Shown here: positions 29,628-38,183 of the stretch, in pieces
How the letters are laid out: each line of letters begins with the position of its first letter
How positions within the stretch are numbered: the stretch's first letter is position 1
Assembly (NCBI GenBank): GCA_017936545.1
Contig: JAGBFJ010000054.1
Location: forward strand, 1-64,000
Source: Sutterella sp.
GTDB taxonomy: Bacteria; Pseudomonadota; Gammaproteobacteria; Burkholderiales; Burkholderiaceae_F
Reading direction: 5' to 3'
DNA: 64,000 bases
Translations under genes and position numbers: made by a program
The notes under the pieces: generated by a model
The model's database searches: none
Seen by the model: the letters and a program-made list of their open reading frames with translations, nothing else
What the model was told of the DNA's origin: nothing

Positions 29628-31466
29628 ATGGGCAGGGACCGACTGCTGAGTCTGCTTATCGGGCTTGTCATCGCCGCCGGCAGTGCGGCGGCGCAGACAC
29701 CCGATGACCCTGCCCATTCGGATCCGCACGAATATCGTCTGGCCATCGTCAATTCCTACGGCCATTCAATTCTGATGGACTACTACAGCAAGTCCATCTC
29801 CGTGCTGGCTCAAAGCATTGCTCCCATGACCGTCCGCGTGACGGAGTACGACCCTGACGGCTTTCTCAAGGCCGCCCACGAAGGCGGGTTTGACATGGCC
29901 ATTGCTTCAAGCGGGCTCACAAGCCTGATGATCGAGCACACGGGCGGGCTGCCGCTCATGGCCATCGTCACACCCGAAACCCCGGATCCCAACCGTGCCA
30001 ACGGTACGGCGATCATTGTCCGCGCCGACCGTCCGGATCTGAAAACCTTCGCCGATCTTCGAGGCAAACGCCTTGCCATCATGAGCCGCAATGCCTTTGC
30101 AGGCTGGCAGATTCCCGCCTCCGAAATGGTGAAAAAAGGAATCAATCCGGACAAGCACTTCGGGAGCATTCGTGTCGTCGGCGCGCCGATGACCCGAATC
30201 GTCACCATGGTTCAGGACGGCACGACGGACGTAGGCTTCGTGGCCAACTGTCTTCTGGAAAAAATGGCTCTGGCCGGCGAAATCCGTCTCTCCGATTTCC
30301 GTGTCATTGATGACAAATCGACGGCTGACGGCGTCTGCCGTCACTCTACAGAACTCTATCCGGGCTGGTTCTTTTCGGTCAAACCCACCGTCTCCGCTCA
30401 TGTAGCCAAAGAAATCATCTCGTCGCTCCTTCATGTGCCCGCCGGACGCGCAGGCTATCAGTGGACCATTCCGACCGATCATCGGCGTCTTTATGAAGTC
30501 TTCAAAATCATGCAGGTCCCGCTTGGTGATCCTCACGGCATCTGGTGGCACATGCGTGAGTACCGTCCTTATATCGGCGGTTTCCTGCTTGCGATTCTGC
30601 TGATTCTTGTCAATACGGCTCTGCTTGCCCGTCTGGCCAGACGCAGGGCTCAGCAGCTCGAAATCACCATGCAGGAAAAGCTCCAGGCGGAGCTCGCCGC
30701 ACGTCACAACGCCGAGCAGGTCGAGTCGCTCACCCGAGCCAGCGCAATCGGAATGCTTTCAAGCATGGTTGCTCACGAACTCAAGCAGCCGCTTACCGTC
30801 ATCACCAATTACGCGGGGAGTCTGAAGCGCAGACTCAAGCGAGGCGAAGTTACCAAAGAAACACTTCTGTCTTCGCTAGACGAAATCGAGGAATCCGGCA
30901 ACCGTGCCGCAGCCATCATCGACCGAGTGCGGACTTACGGCAGGGTCAGAAACCGAGAGTTCACCCATGTTGATCTCTCCTCTCTCATTGAAGGCGTGAT
31001 TGTCCGATGGCGCAAGCATGCTTCTGCGCCCGTTCCTTGCAGAACGGACATTTCATCCGGCATCTTTATTGATGCCGACCGTCTTGAGATCGAACTGGTC
31101 GTGCTCAATCTGATCAAGAACGCAGCGGCTGTCATCGAGGGAGTCGATTATCCCCTCATCGAAATCAGTCTTCATGAAGCCGGCGGCTATGCCTGGATCC
31201 GGGTTCTCGACAACGGTCCAGCACTTTCCGACGAAGCCGTCGAGCGCATCGGAGAGGTCGGCTACTCCACCAAAACCAACGGTCTCGGACTGGGTCTCTC
31301 CATCGTCCGATCTCTCCTTGAAGCCCACGGGGGCTCTCTGACGATCGTCCGGAGAAACGATCTTGAAGGACGAGGAATTGCCTGTACAGTCAAGCTTCCG
31401 ATTGTGGAATCCGAACAAACCCGATCGACCGTTTCGGGCATTGAGAAACCTTCCGCAAGCAGTTAG
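29628..31466 (+). CDS. ttrS: TtrS-like sensor histidine kinase with PhnD-type periplasmic sensor
   Basis: The 612-residue kinase has a signal peptide (1-22) and a PhnD/phosphonate-binding-like periplasmic domain (about 35-300: YRLAIVNSYG, FDMAIASSGL, LRGKRLAIMS, DVGFVANCLLEK). One membrane helix follows (314-336), then HisKA with H383 (VAHELKQPLT), the N box (LNLIKNAAAV) and GLGLGLSIVRSLLEAHGG. Cys208 and Cys237 sit in the sensor. This is the architecture of TtrS, which senses tetrathionate in Salmonella. It is followed by a matching response regulator and faces a molybdoenzyme operon. The ligand here is not established. An AGGAG ribosome-binding site precedes the ATG. Confidence 0.85.
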   Translation: MGRDRLLSLLIGLVIAAGSAAAQTPDDPAHSDPHEYRLAIVNSYGHSILMDYYSKSISVLAQSIAPMTVRVTEYDPDGFLKAAHEGGFDMAIASSGLTSLMIEHTGGLPLMAIVTPETPDPNRANGTAIIVRADRPDLKTFADLRGKRLAIMSRNAFAGWQIPASEMVKKGINPDKHFGSIRVVGAPMTRIVTMVQDGTTDVGFVANCLLEKMALAGEIRLSDFRVIDDKSTADGVCRHSTELYPGWFFSVKPTVSAHVAKEIISSLLHVPAGRAGYQWTIPTDHRRLYEVFKIMQVPLGDPHGIWWHMREYRPYIGGFLLAILLILVNTALLARLARRRAQQLEITMQEKLQAELAARHNAEQVESLTRASAIGMLSSMVAHELKQPLTVITNYAGSLKRRLKRGEVTKETLLSSLDEIEESGNRAAAIIDRVRTYGRVRNREFTHVDLSSLIEGVIVRWRKHASAPVPCRTDISSGIFIDADRLEIELVVLNLIKNAAAVIEGVDYPLIEISLHEAGGYAWIRVLDNGPALSDEAVERIGEVGYSTKTNGLGLGLSIVRSLLEAHGGSLTIVRRNDLEGRGIACTVKLPIVESEQTRSTVSGIEKPSASS

Positions 31467-31607
31467 TATTTGCAATGCACCTCATATAAACGCCCGCCGT
31501 GCAGCCTTGGGACACGCACTGTGCGGCAGAGGGAGGCAGGCGGACAATGACCCCCAGACCATACTGTTTTTAACGTCCGCCCAAGCCCTTGGCAAGGAGA
31601 ATCCCCC

Positions 31608-32246
31608 ATGGACCCGAACATTCAGCCGCAGTGCCTCGTGCGCGTCGTAGACGACGATGCAGATGTGCGCCGTTCCTGGCAGTTTGTCATTGAAGGCGAA
31701 GGCTGGACCGTTCAGACCTACGCCAATGCTCTTGATTTTCTAGCAAAGGACAGCCCGTTCATTCCGGGCTGCGTTGTGCTCGACATCCGAATGCCTGAGA
31801 TGAGCGGAATAGAGCTGCAGCACGAAATGAAACTGCGAGGCAACCAGCTTCCCATCATCTTCATTTCGGCGCACGGCGACATCGACATGGCCGTCAAGAC
31901 CGTCAAGGACGGTGCAGATGACTTTCTGTCAAAGCCGGTCTCAACGGAACGGCTTCTCGACGCTATTGAAAAGGCCGTTGAACGCGACCTTCGAACCCGC
32001 ACCGACAATGCTGAACTTGAGCGGACCAAAGCTGCGTTTCGCACGCTTTCCGCCCGAGAGCAGGAAGTCGCTCTGGGCGTCGCCCGAGGTCAGCTCAACA
32101 AGCAGATCGCGTTTGATCTCAACATTACGGAAAAAACGGTTATCGCTCACCGAGGCTCGCTCTGCAGAAAACTCGGCGTGCGCACTGCTGCGGACATTAC
32201 CCGCATCATGATGCTGATCGACAAAGCCGCCGTGACATCCCACTGA
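31608..32246 (+). CDS. ttrR: TtrR/FixJ-like response regulator
   Basis: The 212-residue protein has a receiver domain with the acidic pocket (VVDDDADV), phosphoacceptor Asp59 (CVVLDIRMPEMSG), the Thr/Ser switch (FISAHGD) and Lys (LSKPVS), then a LuxR-type helix-turn-helix (about 145-205: LSAREQEVALGVARG, NKQIAFDLNITEKTVIAHRG). It is the partner of the upstream TtrS-like kinase, 141 bases apart, and convergent with the oxidoreductase operon it probably controls. It could equally serve another promoter. Confidence 0.87.
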   Translation: MDPNIQPQCLVRVVDDDADVRRSWQFVIEGEGWTVQTYANALDFLAKDSPFIPGCVVLDIRMPEMSGIELQHEMKLRGNQLPIIFISAHGDIDMAVKTVKDGADDFLSKPVSTERLLDAIEKAVERDLRTRTDNAELERTKAAFRTLSAREQEVALGVARGQLNKQIAFDLNITEKTVIAHRGSLCRKLGVRTAADITRIMMLIDKAAVTSH

Positions 32247-32280
32247 ACGTTTCTTGTTTTATTCCTTCATGCCGGGGACC

Positions 32281-32302
32281 GGCCGGGGCTCCCGGCCTTT
32301 TT
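32281..32302 (+). terminator. Intrinsic terminator of ttrR-like gene
   Basis: A perfect 7-base GC stem (ggccggg, loop gct, cccggcc) is followed by TTTTT, 34 bases past the stop. Confidence 0.8.
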
Positions 32303-32308
32303 ATGCCA

Positions 32309-32347
32309 GAAAAAAGGCTGCTGTTCCGAATTCCGAAACAGCAGCCC
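32309..32347 (-). terminator. Intrinsic terminator of the molybdoenzyme operon
   Basis: On the minus strand ggctgctgtt pairs with aacagcagcc around a loop of about 10 bases, followed by TTTTTT. It lies 57 bases past the NrfD-type gene and back to back with the ttrR terminator. Confidence 0.8.
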
Positions 32348-32403
32348 GGGGCTTCATGCAGTCTCCCCTGCGAGAACGGGAGACCGCATCGGAGAACGCT
32401 GAT

Positions 32404-33291
32404 TTACATCAGCACCGGCTCGTAGTAGCCGGCAAACAGCACCGAGGCGCGAAGGAGAAGCGCGCCGATGATGCCGAGCGTCGCACTCACCGCCAGCACT
32501 TTGTGACTGCGGGTGATGAGATTGAGCGCAAGAGGAATAATCGAACCGAGCACGATCACGCCGACCCAGAACATCACTGCCTGAGGACCGCTGACAAGCG
32601 CTTCGGCGCCGGCGCGCGCAGCTGCGGAAGTCGAGCTGAGAGCGACGTGAACGAAGGCGAAGATCGTGAAGAGTTCAACCACTTCAACCCAGAGGGCCGT
32701 GCGGCGGCTCCAGAAGACTTTTTCTTCGGGGAGACGGCCGGTGACCATCAGAAGTTCAATGGCACCGATCGAGCTGGCCATGCCGGACATGATCCAGAGC
32801 AGAGGAATCAGCGCCGTGTTCCAGAGCGTCACGCCGACGGCCTGCGTGAGCAGGAAGCCGGAATAGATCGTCACGGCAACGCCGATGGCCGCAAGAGCGC
32901 GGTTGAAGCAGTCGCGCTGAATGAGCTTGCGGCAGCCTTCGCTCTTGAAAATCACTCCCGCGAAAACAAGCGAATAAAAGAGCGTTGCACAGCACTGCAC
33001 GACGAGCAGACAGATGCCGATAAACATCCAGCTGCCGAAATTGAAGGACATCGCCAGCAGCGAATTGATCGCAGCCATCGGCAGGTTGAGCAGACGGGCC
33101 AGATGGCTCACCACCAGCAGCGTGCCGAGGATGCCGGCGACGGTGCAAACATACACCAGGGCCTTTTCCCGCACCCAGTTATTAAGGAACATCCCCATGC
33201 CCGAGAGACCCACGAGCCAGAGGAACAGCGCAATCGTCCAGCCCCAGTGAGCGACCTGGACCTGTGCCGTGAAATCAGAAAGATCCATCAT
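32404..33291 (-). CDS. NrfD/PsrC-type membrane subunit of a molybdoenzyme
   Basis: The 295-residue protein has about eight membrane helices and the NrfD-family pattern (HWGWTIALFLWLVGLSGMGMF, LPMAAINSLLAMSFNFGSWMFIG). It should anchor the complex and pass electrons from quinol to the iron-sulfur subunit. Its start overlaps the end of the iron-sulfur gene by 4 bases, which argues for a fixed three-subunit complex. The family covers PsrC, PhsC-like, TtrC and DMSO-type subunits, so it does not by itself tell the substrate. Confidence 0.9.
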   Translation of the reverse strand: MMDLSDFTAQVQVAHWGWTIALFLWLVGLSGMGMFLNNWVREKALVYVCTVAGILGTLLVVSHLARLLNLPMAAINSLLAMSFNFGSWMFIGICLLVVQCCATLFYSLVFAGVIFKSEGCRKLIQRDCFNRALAAIGVAVTIYSGFLLTQAVGVTLWNTALIPLLWIMSGMASSIGAIELLMVTGRLPEEKVFWSRRTALWVEVVELFTIFAFVHVALSSTSAAARAGAEALVSGPQAVMFWVGVIVLGSIIPLALNLITRSHKVLAVSATLGIIGALLLRASVLFAGYYEPVLM

Positions 33292-33866
33292 TTTTGCACC
33301 ACCACATAGAAGTTCGGTTTGGTTCCGTGGCTCTCAAGGAGCTTCTGGGTTCTGGAAGAAGCAACCTTCTTCGAAATATCCGAATTCGGATCAAGCGTAT
33401 CGCCGAAAAGGCGAGCGCCGGCAGGACATGCCGTCACGCAGGCGGGCTGTGCGCCCTTCTTGATCAGATCCAGACAGCCTTCGCCCATGCATTTCGACGG
33501 CAGGCCCGTCTTCGGATTGGACCATCGGGCGTTGTACGGGCAAGAAGCAATGCAGTAGTTGCAGCCGATGCACTTCTTCGGGTCGTTGCGGACCAGACAG
33601 TTTTCGTCGTAGTAGTTGGCGCCGAACGGGCAGGTGCTCACGCAGGGAGCGTCCGTGCACTGCTGGCACTGGACGAGCAGCTGCATCGGACGGTTCTTTT
33701 CCACCTTGACCTGACGAATGTTGTTGCAGATCGTGTTCCAGCCCGGATTCATCTCATTGATGAGGTCCGGATAATTGGTCTGGGCGCAGGCCACCATGCA
33801 GGCGCCGCAGTTGATGCACTGAGTAGCATCAAAAAGATGCGCCAGCTGTTTTTTAACTTTCCTCAT
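33288..33866 (-). CDS. Four-cluster [4Fe-4S] electron-transfer subunit
   Basis: The 192-residue protein has four cysteine clusters in the PsrB/TtrB/DmsB arrangement: CINCGACMVAC, CQQCTDAPCVSTCP, CIGCNYCIASCP and CMGEGC with CVTACPAG. These carry electrons between the NrfD-type membrane subunit and the molybdenum subunit. It has no signal sequence; such subunits are exported together with the Tat-bearing catalytic partner. It is the middle gene of the operon, 3 bases after the catalytic subunit and overlapping the next gene by 4. Confidence 0.95.
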   Translation of the reverse strand: MRKVKKQLAHLFDATQCINCGACMVACAQTNYPDLINEMNPGWNTICNNIRQVKVEKNRPMQLLVQCQQCTDAPCVSTCPFGANYYDENCLVRNDPKKCIGCNYCIASCPYNARWSNPKTGLPSKCMGEGCLDLIKKGAQPACVTACPAGARLFGDTLDPNSDISKKVASSRTQKLLESHGTKPNFYVVVQK

Positions 33867-33869
33867 GAC

Positions 33870-36449
33870 TTATCCCTTGATGCGTTTGACACGGATGCAG
33901 CTGTTGTTGGCAAGATTGCCGACAACGGGTTCTGCGTAGCCCGTCGCGAACCAGTGCGAGTTGATGCCTTCCTTGACGAAGGCAAAGCGCGGATCCTTGA
34001 TGAGCTCTTTGGTACGAACGCCGCCGGAGAAGCCGAAGGCGAAGACGCTGCCGGGAACGACCTTCTTCGTCACGGTAACCTGAACATTGGCCTGATAATC
34101 GCGGTCGACACCCTCGACCATCACGGTTTCCTTGTTCGAAATGCCGAGGCGTACGGCGTCAGCCGGGTTCATCCAGAGCGTGCGGTCGCCGATAAAGCGG
34201 GTTGTCGCAGCAAAGAGGTTGAGGCCGGAGCAGGACGTGCAGTTCTTGCCCGAAACCAGAACGAATTCATTGCTGCCGGCCTTTGGCGCCGTATAGGCAG
34301 GAGCGGGAACGTAATCGCTGACCGGCTTGATCTTGTCATAGCCCTTCTTGGCGAACGACTTGAAGCCGTAGATTTCGATCTTGCCTGTAGGCGTACCGAA
34401 AGGCTTCTTGTACGGATAAACGCCGTACTTCTTCTTGCTGACCGTCGTCCAGCCCTTGGTCTTGAAGTCCTTGAGGATCTTTTCGCCGGAGCCGGGCTTC
34501 TTCTCTTCCTGCGCGGCCACGAACTTGGCAATGCCCTTGTCGTCGAACTTGTTCCACCATGCGTCGAACTGATCCGCCGTCTTCATTTCGGTGTTGTAGC
34601 CGACACGGGCGGCGCGATCCGGATAGGCGCGGCGCAGAATTTCAAGCAGAATCCACACGTCATGACGGGCCTCGACGCCCTTGGGCGGACGGATGCCAGC
34701 ATCGTTCATATGAACGGAACCGTCAAGCGCCCACTTCACGCCGGCAGTCTCTCGGCGTTCGATGAAGTACGTTGCCGGCAGCACGTAGTCGGCATAGTCG
34801 CAGACTTCATGCGGGAGCAGATCCTGAACAACGAGAAGATCCAGCGCTTTAAGCGCCTTGGCAAGACGAGTGGAGTCGGATTCGCGGTGGAAAAGCGTGG
34901 TACCGACCACGAAGAGCGCACGAACCGGATACGGCTTGCCCGTCATCATGGCATCAAGCGCGGTCCACAGGCTGCCTGACGATTCAGGACAGACAATCTT
35001 GTCAATGCGCTTGGCCTTGCTCATTTCCCACTTTTCGCCGTTCGGTCCCTTGCCCGCACCCACGTCGGGCCGCTTGAAGCCGCCGCCCTGCGTGATGACG
35101 AGACCGCCTTCGCGGTCAACATTGCCGTTGAGCGAATTCAGAACGCCGATCAGCTGGTAAAGCGCAATGTCGTTGCCGTTCTTCGAAGAGTACCAGCCGT
35201 CGTCCACCACGCCCTTGAGGTTGGCGAAATTGCGGGTGATCTTAAGAAGTTCGTCGGCCGGAACGCCGGTGATCTTCTGAGACGCGTCAGGCGTATGCTT
35301 CGCCGCGATTTCGGCAACGATGTCAAACGACGTGCGGACGTCGGTCGTCGTCCCGTCGGCAAGCGTCACCGTGCCGGCAAAATGAAGGTTCTGATCCGTG
35401 TCGGCGGATTCGATGAAGCCCTTCGGATTGCCCTTTTCATCGCGCTGAACACCCTGGAAGACGATCTTGTTCGTCTTTGCATCATGAACGGCATAAAGGT
35501 CCTTGCTGCCGTTCTTCTTCATATCGGCTTCGGTCAGCGGACGGCCGTCGGCCTTGATCAGATAAGCAGCATTGGTATGCTTCGCGAGGAACTTCAGATC
35601 GGCGAGACCTTCCTTCAGCATGACATTGATCATGGCCAGCACGAAGGAAGAGTCCGTACCCGGACGGATCGGCACCCACTTGGCGTCTCCGTAGGCCACG
35701 TCCGGCATGCGTGGATCGACGCTCACCACCTGACAGCCTTTTTCGCGGGCAAGATTAAGCGTATGGAGGCAGCCCATGGCACTGCCCATCGAACGGCCGA
35801 TAAGAATCAGATACCGCAGATGAGCATAGTCGGGCTCAACCTTGCCGGCACCGGAAAAGCCCTTGCCGTACACCCAGTCGCGGCCCGCGATGCTGGCGGA
35901 ATTGCAGGTGCTCGAATGACCGATGTTGTTGGGCGAACCCAGAGGGAACGTCAGCCATTTGCTGTAGCTGCTGAACGAGTGGCTCGTCGAAACAACGCTT
36001 TCTTCGCCGTTCTTCTCAACAACGGCCTTCAGGCGGGCGGCGATGTCGTTAAGCGCCTCGTCCCAGGACACTTCAACAAACTTGCCTTCGCCGCGGGCGC
36101 CCGTACGCTTGAGAGGCTTGCGGATGCGAAGAGGATGGTTCCAGATCCACATGGTGGATGCGGCGCGGCCGCAGTAGCCGCGCTGAGGATGATCGGGATT
36201 CGGGAAGATGCGGACCGTCTTTTCCGAGACGGGCTCGCCTTCCTTCTTCATGGCCACGAGGCCGCAGTAGGCACCGCACATGCAGCAGGCGAGCGGATGA
36301 CGGCTCCAGCCCTGATGTTCGAGCTCCTTCAGCTGAGCTTCGACAGGCCAAAGCGCACCGGCCGCGCCGGTCGAGGCAACGGCAGCCACGCTGCCGAGCT
36401 CCAGAAGCTTACGGCGCGAAATCTGAAGGTCGACAATTTTGCCTTCCAT
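33870..36449 (-). CDS. Molybdopterin oxidoreductase, PsrA/PhsA-like (sulfur-compound reductase candidate)
   Basis: The 859-residue catalytic subunit starts with a Tat signal (SRRKLLELGS, hydrophobic stretch, then A-rich site near residue 38). It has a [4Fe-4S] motif as C55, C58, C62 and C93, and the probable Mo-ligand Cys182 (GHSSTCNSASIAG), as in polysulfide and thiosulfate reductases. Molybdopterin-binding blocks follow, and the C-terminal dinucleotide-binding domain carries LVSGKNCTSCSGLN. It is longer than PhsA/PsrA (about 760) and shorter than TtrA (about 1020). The adjacent TtrSR-like pair suggests a sulfur oxyanion substrate, but arsenate or another acceptor cannot be excluded. An AGGAGA ribosome-binding site precedes the ATG. 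Confidence 0.88.
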   Translation of the reverse strand: MEGKIVDLQISRRKLLELGSVAAVASTGAAGALWPVEAQLKELEHQGWSRHPLACCMCGAYCGLVAMKKEGEPVSEKTVRIFPNPDHPQRGYCGRAASTMWIWNHPLRIRKPLKRTGARGEGKFVEVSWDEALNDIAARLKAVVEKNGEESVVSTSHSFSSYSKWLTFPLGSPNNIGHSSTCNSASIAGRDWVYGKGFSGAGKVEPDYAHLRYLILIGRSMGSAMGCLHTLNLAREKGCQVVSVDPRMPDVAYGDAKWVPIRPGTDSSFVLAMINVMLKEGLADLKFLAKHTNAAYLIKADGRPLTEADMKKNGSKDLYAVHDAKTNKIVFQGVQRDEKGNPKGFIESADTDQNLHFAGTVTLADGTTTDVRTSFDIVAEIAAKHTPDASQKITGVPADELLKITRNFANLKGVVDDGWYSSKNGNDIALYQLIGVLNSLNGNVDREGGLVITQGGGFKRPDVGAGKGPNGEKWEMSKAKRIDKIVCPESSGSLWTALDAMMTGKPYPVRALFVVGTTLFHRESDSTRLAKALKALDLLVVQDLLPHEVCDYADYVLPATYFIERRETAGVKWALDGSVHMNDAGIRPPKGVEARHDVWILLEILRRAYPDRAARVGYNTEMKTADQFDAWWNKFDDKGIAKFVAAQEEKKPGSGEKILKDFKTKGWTTVSKKKYGVYPYKKPFGTPTGKIEIYGFKSFAKKGYDKIKPVSDYVPAPAYTAPKAGSNEFVLVSGKNCTSCSGLNLFAATTRFIGDRTLWMNPADAVRLGISNKETVMVEGVDRDYQANVQVTVTKKVVPGSVFAFGFSGGVRTKELIKDPRFAFVKEGINSHWFATGYAEPVVGNLANNSCIRVKRIKG

Positions 36450-36591
36450 TCGTTTTTCTCCTTGAATTGGTTCCGGGACGGTTCTTGCCGTCCCTGTCTC
36501 GCAGATCCTGAGAATTGGGGTCGCGGATCTGCCGGATACTATTGTTTCAAGGAAAAAGTGCGCCGTCCCGCACGACTAGAGAAACCACTAT

Positions 36592-36605
36592 TGGATATTT
36601 ATCTA
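36592..36605 (-). promoter_or_regulatory. Weak FNR-like site upstream of the molybdoenzyme operon
   Basis: The sequence TGGAT-attt-ATCTA matches the FNR half-sites TTGAT-N4-ATCAA at 8 of 10 positions and lies about 145 bases before the catalytic-subunit start. Anaerobic control would fit the enzyme. The match is weak. Confidence 0.3.
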
Positions 36606-36617
36606 TACCTCTACCCC

Positions 36618-36655
36618 GTTATTCATTTTAGGGATAACGATTATCCATGAATAAC
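36618..36655. promoter_or_regulatory. Nested palindrome upstream of the molybdoenzyme operon
   Basis: Two perfect inverted repeats are nested: outer arms gttattcat (36618-36626) and atgaataac (36647-36655), inner arms ggataa (36632-36637) and ttatcc (36641-36646) around cga. No T tract follows on either strand, so it is unlikely to be a simple terminator. It lies in the 292-base gap between the FemABX-like gene and the operon start, about 170 bases upstream of the latter. A two-component regulator such as the TtrR-like protein is a candidate binder; that is inference. Confidence 0.5.
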
Positions 36656-36741
36656 TTAGCCTTCTGCAGCAGAGGTATTCCCGGTTTTTACGTGTTTCTC
36701 CAAGAATACACGCAAGCAATCACAAAATGATCGGATGCCGC

Positions 36742-37860
36742 CTATGCGTAGTAGCCTTTCAGAGAAGTTTCGTAGGCACTCCAGCCCTGGTAATCCACCT
36801 CCAGAAGGGGATAGTCCCAGCAGCCCAGCTGATGAAAGATTTCGCCGCCGAACCCGTGCTTGAACTTCCACAGTCCGTACATCGGATGAGCCGGATCGGG
36901 ATGCGGTGCAACGCCGAACATATCGTATTCAAGGCAGTCCGCCGCCTTGGCACGGCGGATAGCCTCCCATTGCAGTGCATATGTCGGCATAAGATTTCTC
37001 ATCTTCAATCCGGATGCGCCGTACAGATATGTCGCCCGATGTTCTGATCTGACAAGGAACATCGCAGCCAGAGGCTCCCCGTGATGCCATGCCGTCAGAA
37101 GCCTGACGCCGACCTCGTCCTCATCATCTGCGGCTCCGGAGGCAAAAACTGAGCGGAAATATTGGATGTCGTTGACGTGAAGACCGTTTCGTCTGGCTGT
37201 TTCCAGGTAGAGGGCATACCAGATCGGCAGATCCTCCGCTCCGCCAGCCCTCACTTCAATATCCTTGCGCAGGGCAAGCCGGATGTTGTAGCGAGTCTTC
37301 GGCTTCATCGAGGCAAGAATCTCCTCTTCGGAACGCGTCAGATCCACAACAATCGTGTCTGACGGAAGCACGTTCATATTCGATTTTCGAAGATTGTGCT
37401 CGGAAGTACCGAAATTGAGATTGATCTCCTGAAACTCTTTTTTGGGGAGCCCCCGCCAGTTGCCCTGAGAATCGAAATCCTCATCCTTGCACCAGTGCGA
37501 CATCCAGTTGAGGTCGTATCGGATCGCAATGCAGCCCGGAGCAAGATAGGTGAGCAGACACTCCGACAGCTCCTCCAGAAAGCATCCCTGATTTTCTTCG
37601 GACGGCTCAATTTCCGGACCGTACAGCACATAAGCGATGTACCGGTCCTTGGTGACGAACTGCTGGAACATGACCAGATCCGCCTGCGTGCGGGCAAATC
37701 CGCCGACGCCCGAGTATATGTCACTGTTGCGAATGCTGAATTCAAACGCTCGGGAATTCATGCCGAGAGATTTCTTGACACGGGACCAGAATGCGGTCTG
37801 CTGAACAATGGGCGTGCGGTAGGCATCCCAGACTGCCTTGGGCGCAACAGTGAGCTGCAT
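36742..37860 (-). CDS. FemABX-like aminoacyltransferase (GNAT fold)
   Basis: The 372-residue protein resembles peptidoglycan-bridge transferases of the FemABX group. It shows IVQQTAFWSRVKKSLGM near the start, a central VDLTRSEEEILASMKPKTRYNIRLALRK (the characteristic region where these enzymes have 'M..K.R.N.r.A.k.G'), and AAMFLVRSEHRATYLYGAS and CLEYDMFGVAPHPDPAHPMYGLWKFKHGFGGE towards the end. Known members add amino acids from tRNA to lipid II or act on other acceptors; the role in a Gram-negative cell is unclear. The start is uncertain: ATG at 37860 matches the family better, while an in-frame ATG lies at 37917. Local base composition is AT-richer than the neighbours. Confidence 0.8.
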   Translation of the reverse strand: MQLTVAPKAVWDAYRTPIVQQTAFWSRVKKSLGMNSRAFEFSIRNSDIYSGVGGFARTQADLVMFQQFVTKDRYIAYVLYGPEIEPSEENQGCFLEELSECLLTYLAPGCIAIRYDLNWMSHWCKDEDFDSQGNWRGLPKKEFQEINLNFGTSEHNLRKSNMNVLPSDTIVVDLTRSEEEILASMKPKTRYNIRLALRKDIEVRAGGAEDLPIWYALYLETARRNGLHVNDIQYFRSVFASGAADDEDEVGVRLLTAWHHGEPLAAMFLVRSEHRATYLYGASGLKMRNLMPTYALQWEAIRRAKAADCLEYDMFGVAPHPDPAHPMYGLWKFKHGFGGEIFHQLGCWDYPLLEVDYQGWSAYETSLKGYYA

Positions 37861-38183
37861 GGGAAATATAGTGTCCGATGTATCCTGAAAAATGAAAAAG
37901 TGCACCTTTCTCAGCATTTTTCAGCAGAGAAAATAGGTACACAACAGATACATCTTATTCGCACGGGCAGTCTGTTCGTCCATTAATTTCTCGAACAATG
38001 GATAACTGTCGGCGGCCGATCCGAACAGAGCCGAAATTGCTTCAGCCGAGTGACACCAGTTCTGCTGAACGTCGTATTTGTGTAAGAAACCGAGGTGTCC
38101 GGCTCAGCCTTTCGTTGAGCTAAAGATTTGCTTAAACATTGTCCCAGAACCGGTTTCCAAGTTCCAGACAAGTTTTTAGGCAT
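37861..38183. other. Non-coding stretch between FemABX-like gene and tRNA
   Basis: No gene with recognisable features is seen. The sequence is AT-richer than the surroundings. A short minus-strand open frame (37983-38216) runs into the tRNA terminator and is not convincing. It probably holds the promoter of the FemABX-like gene, with a TATATT-like -10 near 37866-37871. Confidence 0.5.

Noticed and set aside
33870..36449. Naming the molybdoenzyme ttrA
   Set aside because: Length (859 against about 1020) and the STCNSAS-type Mo-ligand region look more like PsrA/PhsA. The neighbouring TtrSR-like genes alone do not prove tetrathionate reduction.
36618..36655. The nested palindrome as a plain terminator of the FemABX-like gene
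   Set aside because: Neither strand has a T tract after the stem, and it lies 87 bases past that gene's stop, although a Rho-assisted 3' end cannot be fully excluded.
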